Shown: positions 8,986 to 17,805, counted from the first letter of the stretch. The stretch is 64,000 nt of DNA from CAYQUO01 sp964420835 (GCA_964420835.1 CAYQUO010000018.1:1-64000); one strand, 5' to 3'. Numbers and translations: made by a program. Notes: a model not told the origin generated them from the letters alone.

Positions 8986-9513
8986 TCAAGGTGAATCGGG
9001 TTTCGTGTCGCCGGCAGCCTGGGCGAGCAGGCGCCGGGTGCTGTTGAAGGCCAGGGGCGGCAGGTGTTTGAGGTCAAAAAAGGCTGCCCCGCTGGCATCA
9101 TCTCCGGCCTTCAGTTCACCCCCGGTAACACGCGCCCGGTAGACCAGCAACAGGTCCGATCCCCGCTGGTGTTCGCGCCCGTTGATCACATCCAGCAGGC
9201 TGGTGATCTCCACCTGCAGGCCGGTTTCCTCCAGGCACTCACGTGCGGCGGCCTCCCGCGGGTCTTCAAAGGCATCCATGAATCCGGAGGGCAGCGTCCA
9301 ACTCCCCTCGTATGGCGGGTAGACCCTTTGGGTCAGCAAGATCCTTCCCTGGTCATCCTCCACCAGGACGGCAACGGCCACCTTGGGGTCGCTGAAGTGG
9401 ATGTACCCGCAGGCCGGGCAGGTGGGGTGCTGCCTGCCGAACTGCTGCTGCATCTCCAATGGGGTGGCACATTGTGGGCAGTAACGGATGACGGGGTTGT
9501 GGTTGTGGCTCAG
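8986..9513 (-). CDS. NUDIX hydrolase with N-terminal zinc ribbon (CTG start proposed)
   Basis: A predicted nucleoside-diphosphate-linked hydrolase, 175 residues. With the CTG at 9513 as start, the N-terminus contains a complete zinc ribbon (Cys12, Cys15, Cys32, Cys35). The Nudix box spans 77-99 (G-x5-E-x7-REUxEExGU, ending RECLEETG). The TTG at 9459 or the following ATG would remove the first CPQC half of the ribbon. The CTG lies inside CTGA, overlapping the stop of the anti-sigma gene, and a GGAGGA sequence sits four bases before it, so coupled initiation is likely. The zinc-ribbon/Nudix arrangement is that of NudC-like proteins. Substrate unknown. Confidence 0.8.
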   Translation of the reverse strand: MSHNHNPVIRYCPQCATPLEMQQQFGRQHPTCPACGYIHFSDPKVAVAVLVEDDQGRILLTQRVYPPYEGSWTLPSGFMDAFEDPREAAARECLEETGLQVEITSLLDVINGREHQRGSDLLLVYRARVTGGELKAGDDASGAAFFDLKHLPPLAFNSTRRLLAQAAGDTKPDSP

Positions 9514-10403
9514 GGTTTCCTCCGTCGCATGAGCAGGTCGGCGATCCAGGCGGCTGCAGCGGCCAGGGCAGCGATGATGGCGGCCACGAACCAGCCGGAA
9601 AGCGGGAAGGCGGCTGGCATGGCGGCCGGAGCGGGTTCTGCCGCCGGAATTGCCTGTTTGCCTTGTTCTTCAGCCGGGGCGATCCCCAGGATGGGCCCAC
9701 TGCCTTCCAGCGGAGGTGGAACAAGGGATGGAGTGGGCTCTGGGAGTCGCTTTTCCTCTGCCGGCTGGGTGGCTTTCGGCTGGGGCAACCCCTGCAGGTT
9801 CTCCACCCCGCTGGGGGAAGGCGGAGCCTGGAGGTCGGGCTCCACAGGCATCGCTGCGGCGGCCTCCGGCTCGCCAGGCCCCTCCATAGCCGGCAGGGCA
9901 GCCATGGGCGGCTCCACCGCTCCACCCCCTCCGCCGCGGCCTTCTGTGCGGGCCCAGGGGTATTGTTCCGGCGGCCCCCAAAAGATCAGTGGCGGCGGCG
10001 TTGGTTTACCGGCTTCCGCATCGGCAGCATGCTCCCGGGCAAATTGAACTGCCGCCGGTGCCGCAGCCTTGGGCGGAGATAATGAGAACATCCCGGCGGC
10101 AAAGGTTGCCAGCATCACCAGCGTTGCCGCTGCCGAAGCCAGGCGCAGCGGCGAGAACCAGCCGGGTGGGCGTCTGCCCGCTGAAGCCGCCGTCCCGGGG
10201 CTTAGGGTGTAATTCCGCCGGGCGCGTTCGGGTTTTACACTGCGCAGGGTGTTCCGCACGGCGCGCAGTTCATCCAGGGCATCCACCAGCGCCGCATCAT
10301 TGGCAAGGCGTTGTTCCAGGCGCTGCCGTTCAGCCTCCTCCAGTTCACCGTCAAGGAAGGCGGAAAGCAGCTCCCAGTCACGTTCGGGTCTGGGCGTGTT
10401 CAT
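9510..10403 (-). CDS. Membrane-bound anti-sigma factor
   Basis: A 297-residue protein. Residues 8-55 form an acidic, helical LLSAFLDGEL-type segment typical of RseA/zinc-less anti-sigma domains that hold an ECF sigma factor. Two hydrophobic segments (about 86-108 and 268-292) enclose a long Pro/Ala-rich region that is predicted to lie outside the membrane. The start ATG overlaps the sigma-factor stop as TGATG, and the TGA stop overlaps the CTG start of the NUDIX gene. Partner: the sigma factor just upstream. The external Pro-rich region could act as the sensor; that is inference. Confidence 0.82.
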   Translation of the reverse strand: MNTPRPERDWELLSAFLDGELEEAERQRLEQRLANDAALVDALDELRAVRNTLRSVKPERARRNYTLSPGTAASAGRRPPGWFSPLRLASAAATLVMLATFAAGMFSLSPPKAAAPAAVQFAREHAADAEAGKPTPPPLIFWGPPEQYPWARTEGRGGGGGAVEPPMAALPAMEGPGEPEAAAAMPVEPDLQAPPSPSGVENLQGLPQPKATQPAEEKRLPEPTPSLVPPPLEGSGPILGIAPAEEQGKQAIPAAEPAPAAMPAAFPLSGWFVAAIIAALAAAAAWIADLLMRRRKP

Positions 10404-11008
10404 CAGCTTTCCCTGCCCATCTGACGAAATTCCGCCGGGAGAAGTTCCCCCTGGTCCTGCAGGCAGTCCCGCATGCGCAAACGGGCTCGCGCCAGCCGGC
10501 TCTTGATCGTTCCCACCGGCTTGCCGATGACACAGGCGGCTTCCCGGTAATCCAGGCCCTGCAGGTCCACCAGCACCACAACCGCCCGAAAGTCCGCCTG
10601 CAGCGCCTGCAGGCAGTGGGCCAGTGCCTGTTTCAGTTCCTGCTGCGACAGGCTTTCCTCCGGTGAGGGATCGCTGCCGGCCAGCCATGCCGGCGATTCC
10701 ATTTCTTCACCGTCCCCGGTTTCCGGCTCGAGCGGTGTGGTGGGTCTGCGTTTTCTGCGCCGCAGCTCATCCAGGCAGGCATTGGTCACCATGCGCAGCA
10801 CCCAGGCCCTAAAGGACCCTCCCCGGTAGGTTTTTAAAGAGCGGTATGCCGAGATGAAAGCCGTCTGGGTGGCGTCGTCTGCCGCATCCTCGTCAAGCAG
10901 GATGCGGCATGCCACGTTGTAGGCGGCATCCTGGTGCGCCAGCACCAGCCTGTTAAAGGCGTCCAGGTCTCCCTCCTGTGCGGCCTGCACCAGGATGGCC
11001 TCATCCAT
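10403..11008 (-). CDS. ECF-type RNA polymerase sigma factor
   Basis: A 201-residue sigma-70 family protein of the extracytoplasmic-function type. Region 2 lies at about 25-90 (including the DDATQTAFISAYR helix), an acidic linker at about 95-120, and region 4 at about 125-185 with the GTIKSRLARAR helix-turn-helix that reads the -35 element. It heads an overlapping set with its anti-sigma factor and the NUDIX gene. A TATAAT box on the minus strand about 50 bases upstream fits a promoter that is shared back to back with mntP. Confidence 0.92.
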   Translation of the reverse strand: MDEAILVQAAQEGDLDAFNRLVLAHQDAAYNVACRILLDEDAADDATQTAFISAYRSLKTYRGGSFRAWVLRMVTNACLDELRRRKRRPTTPLEPETGDGEEMESPAWLAGSDPSPEESLSQQELKQALAHCLQALQADFRAVVVLVDLQGLDYREAACVIGKPVGTIKSRLARARLRMRDCLQDQGELLPAEFRQMGRES

Positions 11009-11058
11009 GGATTCTGTACCTGCCTGAACGGGCGGTTGTGCTTTTCATGGCTCAGGGA

Positions 11059-11099
11059 ATTATAGTACAGAGTGAACCGGTGGGAATCCCTGATATAAT
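11059..11099. promoter_or_regulatory. Divergent promoters of the sigma-factor operon and mntP
   Basis: Minus strand: TATAAT at 11064-11059, facing the sigma gene. Plus strand: extended -10 TGA-TATAAT at 11091-11099, facing mntP, with GTGAAC (11072-11077) as a weak -35. The two cores lie 30 bases apart, so binding at one could affect the other. Confidence 0.5.
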
Positions 11100-11143
11100 C
11101 CACCTTCCGGGGTTGGGTGCACCCCGGTTTTTTGGGAGAACCA

Positions 11144-11737
11144 TTGGCACAGGTTGGATTGTTGGAGATCATGCTGGTTTCGGTTGGGCTGGCCATGGAT
11201 GCCTTTGCCGTTTCGCTGGGCGTTGGCACAGATCCCGGCAACGGCACACGCAGGGCCATTGCCCGCATGGCTTTTCATTTTGGCCTCTTCCAGGGCTTGA
11301 TGGCCTTCATTGGCTGGCTGGCCGGCAGCACCATTTCCCATCTCATATCAAGCGTTGACCACTGGGTGGGCTTTGCATTGCTGGCCTGGGTGGGTGTGCG
11401 CATGATGCGCTCCGGTCTCAACCCGAATTCTGATACGGGTTGCAGCAACCCCACCCGTGGTGGCACACTGGTGGTCCTTTGTGTGGCAACCAGCCTGGAT
11501 GCCCTGGCGGTGGGCCTCAGTTTTGCGGTTATGGCGGTCAATATCGTATTGACCAGCCTGGCCATTGGCATCATCACCTTCGCCCTCTCGCTGGCAGGCG
11601 GGGCGGGAGGAAGTGCCCTTGGCGTCAAATTTGGCAAACGCATGGAAGTCGTCGGAGGGATCATTCTCATCGCCATCGGCTTGCGCATCCTTGTCACCCA
11701 TCTGTTCCCATTCCCGGCAACCTTGCAGATCTATTAA
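11144..11737 (+). CDS. mntP: Manganese efflux pump MntP
   Basis: A 197-residue inner-membrane protein of the MntP (DUF204) family, which exports Mn(II). Six hydrophobic segments are visible. The two conserved motifs GLAMDAFAVSL (near the N-terminus) and CVATSLDALAVGL (middle) carry the membrane Asp residues of the family's internal repeat. The TTG at 11144 is preferred because a GGGAGA sequence lies five bases upstream and it gives the standard N-terminus; an ATG at 11171 would trim the first helix. The short leader has no manganese riboswitch that I can see. Confidence 0.9.
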   Translation: MAQVGLLEIMLVSVGLAMDAFAVSLGVGTDPGNGTRRAIARMAFHFGLFQGLMAFIGWLAGSTISHLISSVDHWVGFALLAWVGVRMMRSGLNPNSDTGCSNPTRGGTLVVLCVATSLDALAVGLSFAVMAVNIVLTSLAIGIITFALSLAGGAGGSALGVKFGKRMEVVGGIILIAIGLRILVTHLFPFPATLQIY

Positions 11738-11759
11738 GTGGAAACCCTTCAAAATCCTC

Positions 11760-11765
11760 TATAAT
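11760..11765 (+). promoter_or_regulatory. -10 box upstream of the first DUF3048 lipoprotein
   Basis: TATAAT 63 bases before the start codon at 11829; no clear -35. Confidence 0.35.
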
Positions 11766-11828
11766 CACCTTAAGAATGCATGGGCAACCGGTTCCCCGGT
11801 TGTTGGTTTTCATTTAACCTATTGGTGA

Positions 11829-13280
11829 ATGCTTATGAGACCGGTACTTTTGAGCAAACTCCTTGCATGTGGGCTGCTCTGCAGTTCCTTAATTACAGGG
11901 TGCGGCTCTTACCTGCCCTTTAGCCTGCAGTCCGTTCCCCAGGGTGAATCAAACCCGCTTGAGCAGCAGCCCGTACCAGCCGGGCAGTTGCCCGGGTTGC
12001 CGACTGATGCCTCTCCGCTCCCATCTCCTGACCTGCTGAAGACCTCTCCCATGCCGGATGAACCGGCGGCGCCGGACCAGGAGGGGGTTTCTGTCGATCT
12101 CCATTCGCAAAATGGGGGAGGCCCCCTCCCTGCCCCCGGGCTGGCGCCGGTTGTTCCCCCCTCGGCGCAATCAACAGACACTGGAGCGGACGGGTTCCCC
12201 CCAGGCATCAATCCCCTTACCGGCCTTCCCGTAACCGACCCCGAAACGCTTAACAAGCCTCCTGCACTGGTCTCCGTTGCCAATTGGCCGGTCTCCACCC
12301 GGCCGCAGGCGGGCCTGTCCTTCAGCCCCATGGTCTACGAACTTTACATTGGCGAGGGGATGAGCCGCTTCCTGGCCATCTTTTATGGCGATTATCCTGT
12401 TGAGGCCAGGGAAGGCGGCACCGGCGTGGGCGGCGCCGGCCTGCCCCTGGATGATGCCGGCATTGGCCCGGTGCGTTCCGGGCGGCTGCCCTATGAGCAC
12501 ATCCGCAAACTGTACAACGGCTTCCTGGTCATGGCCTCCGCCTACCGGGGGGTGGCCGCCCACCTGTCTTCAACCACCAACATTTTTGGCAGTGATGAAT
12601 CGGATATTAACTCGGCCATGATCCCGGTCTCCAGGCTGGCCAGTATCGCCGCCTCCAACCCCAACCTCCTGGCAGAGGGCAGCCTGGCCGGCATGCGCTT
12701 TGATTACCGCGTCCCGCCGGGTGGGAAGGAGGCCCGCCGTTTCTGGTTCATGTTCAACGCTGTTGACCAGGTCCTTTGGAGATATGATCCCGCCGGCCAG
12801 ACCTGGCACCGCTGGCAGGACAACGCCGATGGGACAACCTTCATCCAGGCAACCGACCGCCTGACCGGAGAACCATTAACGTATGAGAACGTCGTGCTCC
12901 TTTTCGCCAACCATCGGGCCTGCACCGAAACAGCCTTCGATATCGACCTTCTTTACATGGACCGCATGCCGGCATTGCTTTTCCGGGATGGTCGGGTTTA
13001 CAACATCTACTGGTCAACCCGGAGCGCTGAATACGAGAAGATCACCGGCAAACTGCGCCCCATCCGGTTCATCGATGAACACGGCGATCCCTTCCCGTTC
13101 CACCCCGGGCAAACCTGGGTGCACCTTGTACCACAAAATACTCCCTACTGGGAAACTGCGGATACCGAGGTGCTTTTTGACCTGCTTAACAAGCCGCAGG
13201 CGGGTACCGGTAACTGGGCAGCCCGGTTCCACCCCTCCCTGATGGTCGAAGACCCGCAGGTCTGCCAGGCCATTCGCTGA
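11829..13280 (+). CDS. DUF3048 (YerB-like) lipoprotein
   Basis: A 483-residue surface lipoprotein. The signal peptide ends in a lipobox with Cys25 (ITGC). Residues 26-120 are Pro-rich and disordered. The DUF3048 domain begins with NPLTGLPV (128-135), continues with RPQAGLSF and the (V/I)-R-S-G-R-L-P-Y-E motif, and has a second part with conserved F-D-I-D-L-L-Y and VYW-S-T motifs. The founding relative is Bacillus YerB; molecular function is unknown. A clear paralogue lies at 16483-17805. An ATG two codons in (11835) is an alternative start. Confidence 0.85.
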   Translation: MLMRPVLLSKLLACGLLCSSLITGCGSYLPFSLQSVPQGESNPLEQQPVPAGQLPGLPTDASPLPSPDLLKTSPMPDEPAAPDQEGVSVDLHSQNGGGPLPAPGLAPVVPPSAQSTDTGADGFPPGINPLTGLPVTDPETLNKPPALVSVANWPVSTRPQAGLSFSPMVYELYIGEGMSRFLAIFYGDYPVEAREGGTGVGGAGLPLDDAGIGPVRSGRLPYEHIRKLYNGFLVMASAYRGVAAHLSSTTNIFGSDESDINSAMIPVSRLASIAASNPNLLAEGSLAGMRFDYRVPPGGKEARRFWFMFNAVDQVLWRYDPAGQTWHRWQDNADGTTFIQATDRLTGEPLTYENVVLLFANHRACTETAFDIDLLYMDRMPALLFRDGRVYNIYWSTRSAEYEKITGKLRPIRFIDEHGDPFPFHPGQTWVHLVPQNTPYWETADTEVLFDLLNKPQAGTGNWAARFHPSLMVEDPQVCQAIR

Positions 13281-13309
13281 CCTTGCAGCAGGTGCCGGAA
13301 GGCGGTGTG

Positions 13310-13338
13310 CACCCCGCCCGGGATGGCGCGGCGGGGTG
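13310..13338. terminator. GC-rich hairpin after the DUF3048 gene
   Basis: A perfect 9-bp stem, CACCCCGCC with GGCGGGGTG, around an 11-base loop, 30 bases past the stop. No T-run follows, so it is only a possible terminator. Confidence 0.35.
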
Positions 13339-13423
13339 GTGAACCAGCTCTGTAGGGCTCTAACCAGCCGCCCGTCCAGCGGGTGCCGTCCAATTGAAAT
13401 GACAGGAAATTAAGTGCCTGCCC

Positions 13424-14173
13424 TCAGGCCTGCGAAGGCTTTGCCGCGACCTTGCTGGAGGTGTTCTGGGGTTGGGCCATTGCCCCCTCTTCGTCTGCTG
13501 TCTCGGAAAACCGCAGATATTCCTGGGTGGCGTTTTCCAGGTCACTGTACATCCCGCGGTACTCAGCCGGCAGCAGGGCGGCCAACTGGTACATCACCTC
13601 GCGGGTGATTCGCTCCCGAACCTCCCTGGAAAGGGCTGCCCCTCCATTAACGATATGAAAGGGCCGTCCCACCCGGAAGGTGAAATCCGTGCGTTTCAGC
13701 CGCTTCAGGTTATGCCAAAATTTCTCGCCACCCCAGAAAACCATCGGCAACAATGGGGCGCCGCTGCGTAGAGCCAGCAGCACCACCCCGGGGTACCCCT
13801 GCTGCAGCCTGCCGTCGCCGCTGCGGGTGCCCTCGGGGGCGATGGCCACGATCATGCCATTCCTGAGGGCCTGTTGCGCCTTTTCGTAGGCGGTAAAGTC
13901 CGCCTCGCCCTTCTTAAGCGGGATGCCCCCCCATAAACTGAAAAGCGGCCCAAAGAACGGGTTTTTCCAGGTCGTCGATTTGGCCAACCCGGTCAACGGG
14001 CGGTCGGCCAGGTGGGTGTAACCCACCGGCACCTCCAAAAAGTTGACATGGTTGCCCACCAGGATCAATGGCCCCTTCCCGGGGATCTTGGCCAGTTCCG
14101 CGGCGTGCACCCGGCACAGGATGTCCACCAGCGCCCGGATGATGGCGGTCACCAAAAAGCGGGCGATCTTCAT
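13424..14173 (-). CDS. 1-acyl-glycerol-3-phosphate acyltransferase family protein (PlsC-like)
   Basis: A 249-residue membrane-associated acyltransferase. Block I is NHVNFLE (41-47), where the usual H-x4-D is H-x4-E. Block III is PEGTR (113-117). A hydrophobic N-terminal segment (5-20) would anchor it in the membrane. The ATG at 14173 overlaps the stop of the lipid-kinase gene (ATGA) and follows an AGGAAGAAG sequence; the 19 extra codons upstream are rejected. Third gene of an operon with two lipid kinases, consistent with phospholipid or glycolipid synthesis. The Glu for Asp change may alter activity or substrate. Confidence 0.85.
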   Translation of the reverse strand: MKIARFLVTAIIRALVDILCRVHAAELAKIPGKGPLILVGNHVNFLEVPVGYTHLADRPLTGLAKSTTWKNPFFGPLFSLWGGIPLKKGEADFTAYEKAQQALRNGMIVAIAPEGTRSGDGRLQQGYPGVVLLALRSGAPLLPMVFWGGEKFWHNLKRLKRTDFTFRVGRPFHIVNGGAALSREVRERITREVMYQLAALLPAEYRGMYSDLENATQEYLRFSETADEEGAMAQPQNTSSKVAAKPSQA

Positions 14174-15099
14174 TTCTTCTTCCTGTCCACCGTGAAGATC
14201 TCGAGCGATTTCGGCAGGAGCTCCACGCAAATTTCGTCGTTGGTGGTCGAAACGGTTTCCCCGTCGGCCTGGGAGGGCAGGTTGCCGGTGAGCGCCCGCA
14301 CGGTCAGTTTGCGCCCCCGGTGGATGTGCACCTTGTTGTCGCGTTCCTGTGAGCCGTTGAACAACCTTGGCAATACGGTCAGTGTGCGCAGTTTGCTCAT
14401 CCCATCGGCGATCAGCACGTCGAACATGCTGTCATCCGGTTCCGCCCGCGGCGCCATGAGGAACCCGCCCCCCATGCGCCGTCCGTTCATGGCGGAAACA
14501 AGGAGCGTGGTCTGTTCCAGGTGCATGTCGTCAAGCTGGATCTCCATCCTCGGCGCATCGTATACCGCCAGTGTGCGCAGGGCTGCCACCAGGTACCCGG
14601 CAAAACCGGAGATCTTCGAGCGGGTGGCCACAAAATTAACGGCCGCATCGATCCCAATGCCGATCCCGTTGGCAAAGTAGCGCCCCATGGGGTACAGGCC
14701 GCTGCGCACGAACCCGATGTCGATGCTCCGGGTGTGACCGTTCGCCAGGATGGCCGCGCTCTTTTCCAGGTCGTGCGGCACATCGATGGCGTAACCCAGG
14801 TCGTTTCCCCGGCCGATCGACAGCAGAGCCAGCCTGGCCTGCCCAAGACCGGCCTCCCTGGCCAGCAGGAGGCCATTCAGCACCTCGTTGGCGGTTCCAT
14901 CGCCGCCGGCTGCCACCACCACCTCGTAGCCCAGTGCCACCGCCTCCTGGGCCAGCCGGGCGGCGTGCCAGGGTGCACTCGTCTGCACCAGGTCAAAATC
15001 AACCCCGTACTTCTTTAACGCTTTTTCCACATCCGGGATGCTGTTAATGCCCTTGCCCTTATTGGACTCCGGGTTGGCAATGACGCGCATCTTCATCAT
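14170..15099 (-). CDS. Diacylglycerol/lipid kinase family protein, copy 2
   Basis: A 309-residue protein of the DAGK catalytic (YegS/LCB5) family, which phosphorylates lipid hydroxyl groups with ATP. GGDGT (65-69) is the nucleotide-binding signature; SIGRGND and the NGRRMGGG segment are also conserved. The first Met overlaps the upstream paralogue's stop (ATGA, 15096-15099), with AGGAG ten bases earlier. It aligns over its whole length with copy 1 at 15096-16028, so the pair arose by tandem duplication. The natural lipid substrate is unknown. Confidence 0.88.
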   Translation of the reverse strand: MMKMRVIANPESNKGKGINSIPDVEKALKKYGVDFDLVQTSAPWHAARLAQEAVALGYEVVVAAGGDGTANEVLNGLLLAREAGLGQARLALLSIGRGNDLGYAIDVPHDLEKSAAILANGHTRSIDIGFVRSGLYPMGRYFANGIGIGIDAAVNFVATRSKISGFAGYLVAALRTLAVYDAPRMEIQLDDMHLEQTTLLVSAMNGRRMGGGFLMAPRAEPDDSMFDVLIADGMSKLRTLTVLPRLFNGSQERDNKVHIHRGRKLTVRALTGNLPSQADGETVSTTNDEICVELLPKSLEIFTVDRKKK

Positions 15100-16028
15100 G
15101 TTGCTTGAACTCCTTCGCTGAGGATCTCGATGGCTTTTGGATGCATCTTCACGGTCACCTGGTCGCCCTTGGTGCAGATGGTTTCCCCGTCCGCATGCAC
15201 CGGCAGGGTTCCTTTAATGGCTTTTACGCTGATGCTGCCGGAGCGGCGGAAGTGGATCTGTTTAAACCGCCCCTGGCTGCCGTTAAAAAAGGACGGGAGG
15301 ATGCGAAGCACGGAGAGACGGCTCATCTCTGTGCCCAGGCACAGGTCGAACAAGCCATCATTGTTGGCCGCTTCCGGTGCCATCAAAAAGCCGCCGCCCA
15401 TGCGCCTTCCGTTCATGATGGAAACCAACAGGCAGGGCCAGGTGAGCGTCTCATCGTCCAGCGTGATCTCCAGCAGCGGGGCGTCAAAATACAGGACCAT
15501 TGTTTTCATGGCCGCTGCCAGGTAGCCCGGGAAGCCGGACAGGCTGGATTCGGCGGCAAGGAAGCCGACCACGGTGTCAAAGCCAATGCCGATCCCGTTG
15601 CCGAAGAATCTCCCGTTGGGATACAGGCCGCCGCGCACCTCGCCAACGTCCATGGGGATGCTCTTGCCGGTGGCCAGGATCTCCACGCTCTTTTTCACGT
15701 TGTGGGGGATTCCGGCGCCAAAACCGAAGTCGTTCCCCCGGCCGATCGGCAGCAGGGCCAGCCTGGCGTGTCCCAGCCCGGCCTTCCTGGCCTGCATCAG
15801 CCCGTTCAACACCTCGTTGGCGGTGCCGTCGCCGCCGGCCGCAGCCACCACCTCGTACCCGTTCACCACGGCCTCTTCGGCCAGCCTGGCACCGTGCCAG
15901 GGGCTGTCCGTCTTCACCAGGTCGTAGGGGATGCCATGTTTTTTTAGTTCACCTTCGAGCATGGGCAGTCTCTTTTTCGCATTGCCCTTGTCTGCTGCCG
16001 GGTTAAGGATGATGCATGTCTTGTTCAT
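15096..16028 (-). CDS. Diacylglycerol/lipid kinase family protein, copy 1
   Basis: A 310-residue paralogue of the next gene with the same layout: N-terminal I-L-N-P-A-A segment, GGDGT at 65-69, PIGRGNDFG loop and NGRRMGGGFLMAP block. The Met at 16028 matches the start of the paralogue, so the 16 extra codons of the longer frame are left out. It is the first gene of the three-gene unit ending with the PlsC-like acyltransferase, a set likely to make or recycle phosphatidic acid or a related lipid. Divergent from the second DUF3048 gene. Confidence 0.88.
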   Translation of the reverse strand: MNKTCIILNPAADKGNAKKRLPMLEGELKKHGIPYDLVKTDSPWHGARLAEEAVVNGYEVVAAAGGDGTANEVLNGLMQARKAGLGHARLALLPIGRGNDFGFGAGIPHNVKKSVEILATGKSIPMDVGEVRGGLYPNGRFFGNGIGIGFDTVVGFLAAESSLSGFPGYLAAAMKTMVLYFDAPLLEITLDDETLTWPCLLVSIMNGRRMGGGFLMAPEAANNDGLFDLCLGTEMSRLSVLRILPSFFNGSQGRFKQIHFRRSGSISVKAIKGTLPVHADGETICTKGDQVTVKMHPKAIEILSEGVQAT

Positions 16029-16482
16029 TCTGTTTGCCTTGAAGCTCAGGGTATGCCGCCTGGCGGTAAGAGCCAATTATCCCACAAAATGCGCCGTACC
16101 AGCCCTTATGCAGCCCCTGCATGGTTAAGCATCAATTTGAATGTCATAACACCGTTGCGTTGTAATCGGTTCAACCCGTGGATATAATTTGTTCTGAAGC
16201 CGTAATCATTATAAATGCAACCCTGCAAATGGGGCCTGGAAGGATGATCATGAAGGGGAGGGCGGGTGTGTTGAACGGGAAGGGGAAAAGGACCACTCCC
16301 GGAGTGGTGAATGCCAGCCGCGCCGGGGAAACCGCCGCCGGGTGGAGGGCGGTCTCTGCCGTTGTGAATGGATCAGGCGGAGACACCCAGAAGGTTGTTG
16401 GGCGCGGGGGATCTGCGGGCATCAAAGCTTCCAACCCCCTGGCCTCCGTGGGCCGGACTCCCTGCAGCCGGGAGGCTTGGGC
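16029..16482. other. Intergenic region with one good promoter
   Basis: 454 bases between divergent genes. The left half is AT-richer and holds the promoter at 16160-16188. The right half (16230-16480) is very GC-rich; it contains short open frames, including one of about 80 codons from an ATG near 16231 with a GGAAGG sequence, but they lack any protein-like pattern. Confidence 0.5.
16160..16188 (+). promoter_or_regulatory. Sigma-70-type promoter upstream of the second DUF3048 gene
   Basis: TTGTAA (16160-16165), a 17-base spacer and TATAAT (16183-16188). It would give an unusually long leader of about 290 bases before the lipoprotein start. Confidence 0.55.
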
Positions 16483-17805
16483 ATGATGCGCCTGAAGTGC
16501 CTGGCAGTTCCGCTGCTTCTGGTTTTATCCGCCTGCAGCCCCGCTGCCATGGCTGAGAGGGGTCCTGTTACCCCGTTGCCCGCTGCAACGGCCGGCGCCG
16601 TCAGCACCCAAAAAATGGTGCCTTCCCTGGCCCCCACCTTCTCTCCCAGCCCGGAGTTTCCCCCTTCTTCCACCCCTGCCGTCACCGCCACCGTGCCCCC
16701 CTCCGGCCCGGACGAGTATCCTCCCGGCGTCAACCCCCTCACCGGCCTGCCGGTTGCCGACCCGGCAGACCTGTTGCTGCCGCCGGCGCTGGTTTCCATC
16801 TCCAACTCGCCGGTCACCACCCGCCCCCAGGCGGGTTTGTCGTATGCCTCCCATGTCTATGAGATGTACATCGGAGTGGGGGATTCCCGCTTCCTGGCGG
16901 TGTTCCATGGGGACCTGCCACCGGCGGAGGCACCCCTGGCGCAGGCAAACCCACCCCCCGGGGAACAGGCCTTTGTGGGGCCCATCCGCTCCGGCAGGCT
17001 GCCCTACGAGAGCCTGCGCCTGCTCTACAAGGGGTTCCTGGTCTTCGCCTCGGCTTCCGACCGGGTGCTGCCCGCGCTGGATGAGTACTCCATCATCTAT
17101 GGGGAAGGGGCCACCAGCGGCGATGTCAACCGGGCATTGCTTGGCAGCAGGGAAATGCGCAGCCTGGCCCGGGAACACGCCCTTCGGCTCGGGAAGCCGC
17201 ACCTTTCCGGGCTGCGCTTTGACCCCCGTTCTCCCACCTCGGGCAGGCCAGCTGCTTCCCTTTGGCTGCCCTGGCACAACCGGAACCAGGTGCTCTGGAA
17301 GTATGACCGGCAAACCGGCGGCTACCAGCGCTGGCAGGACGATGGCAGCGGGGCGAACTTTACCCCGCAGGCGGACAGGCTGAACGGGCAGCCGCTGGTT
17401 TTCGATAACGTGGTGGTCATGTTCGCCGCCTATCATTATTATGACCCGGTCTATTTCAACATCGACCTGTTGTACATCAGCCGCCAGCCGGCGCTGCTCT
17501 TCCGGGATGGGCGTATGCTGGAAGTCTACTGGAGTACCGGCAACACGGACTACGAGCGGAAGACCGGCCGGGTGCGCCCGCCGCGGCTGGTCGATTACGA
17601 AGGCAATGCTATCCCGCTTAAGCCTGGCAGCACCTGGTGGGAGATCGTCCCCCTGTGGACCCCGTATGGTGAGACTGCCGAAACAGAGGACTGGTACCAG
17701 CATTGGAACCGGCAGGAAGCCGGCAGCGGTCACTGGGCGGTGTATTTCCAGGCGCCGGCGCTGGAAGGCTTGCCAACAGCGTCCGTCACACCCGGGACGA
17801 AATGA
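16483..17805 (+). CDS. DUF3048 (YerB-like) lipoprotein, paralogue
   Basis: A 440-residue lipoprotein with lipobox LSAC (Cys18), a Thr/Pro/Ser-rich spacer to about residue 78, and a DUF3048 domain starting at NPLTGLP (84-90). It shares with the protein at 11829 the blocks T-R-P-Q-A-G-L-S, IRSGRLPYE, F-N-I-D-L-L-Y and the closing SG-H/N-W-A motif. The start at 16483 follows a GGGAGG sequence by about seven bases; the frame upstream is open but not protein-like. Function unknown, on the outer face of the membrane. Confidence 0.85.
   Translation: MMRLKCLAVPLLLVLSACSPAAMAERGPVTPLPAATAGAVSTQKMVPSLAPTFSPSPEFPPSSTPAVTATVPPSGPDEYPPGVNPLTGLPVADPADLLLPPALVSISNSPVTTRPQAGLSYASHVYEMYIGVGDSRFLAVFHGDLPPAEAPLAQANPPPGEQAFVGPIRSGRLPYESLRLLYKGFLVFASASDRVLPALDEYSIIYGEGATSGDVNRALLGSREMRSLAREHALRLGKPHLSGLRFDPRSPTSGRPAASLWLPWHNRNQVLWKYDRQTGGYQRWQDDGSGANFTPQADRLNGQPLVFDNVVVMFAAYHYYDPVYFNIDLLYISRQPALLFRDGRMLEVYWSTGNTDYERKTGRVRPPRLVDYEGNAIPLKPGSTWWEIVPLWTPYGETAETEDWYQHWNRQEAGSGHWAVYFQAPALEGLPTASVTPGTK

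Noticed and set aside
11100..11143. Manganese riboswitch before mntP
   Set aside because: The leader after the predicted transcript start is only about 40 bases long and lacks the conserved stems.
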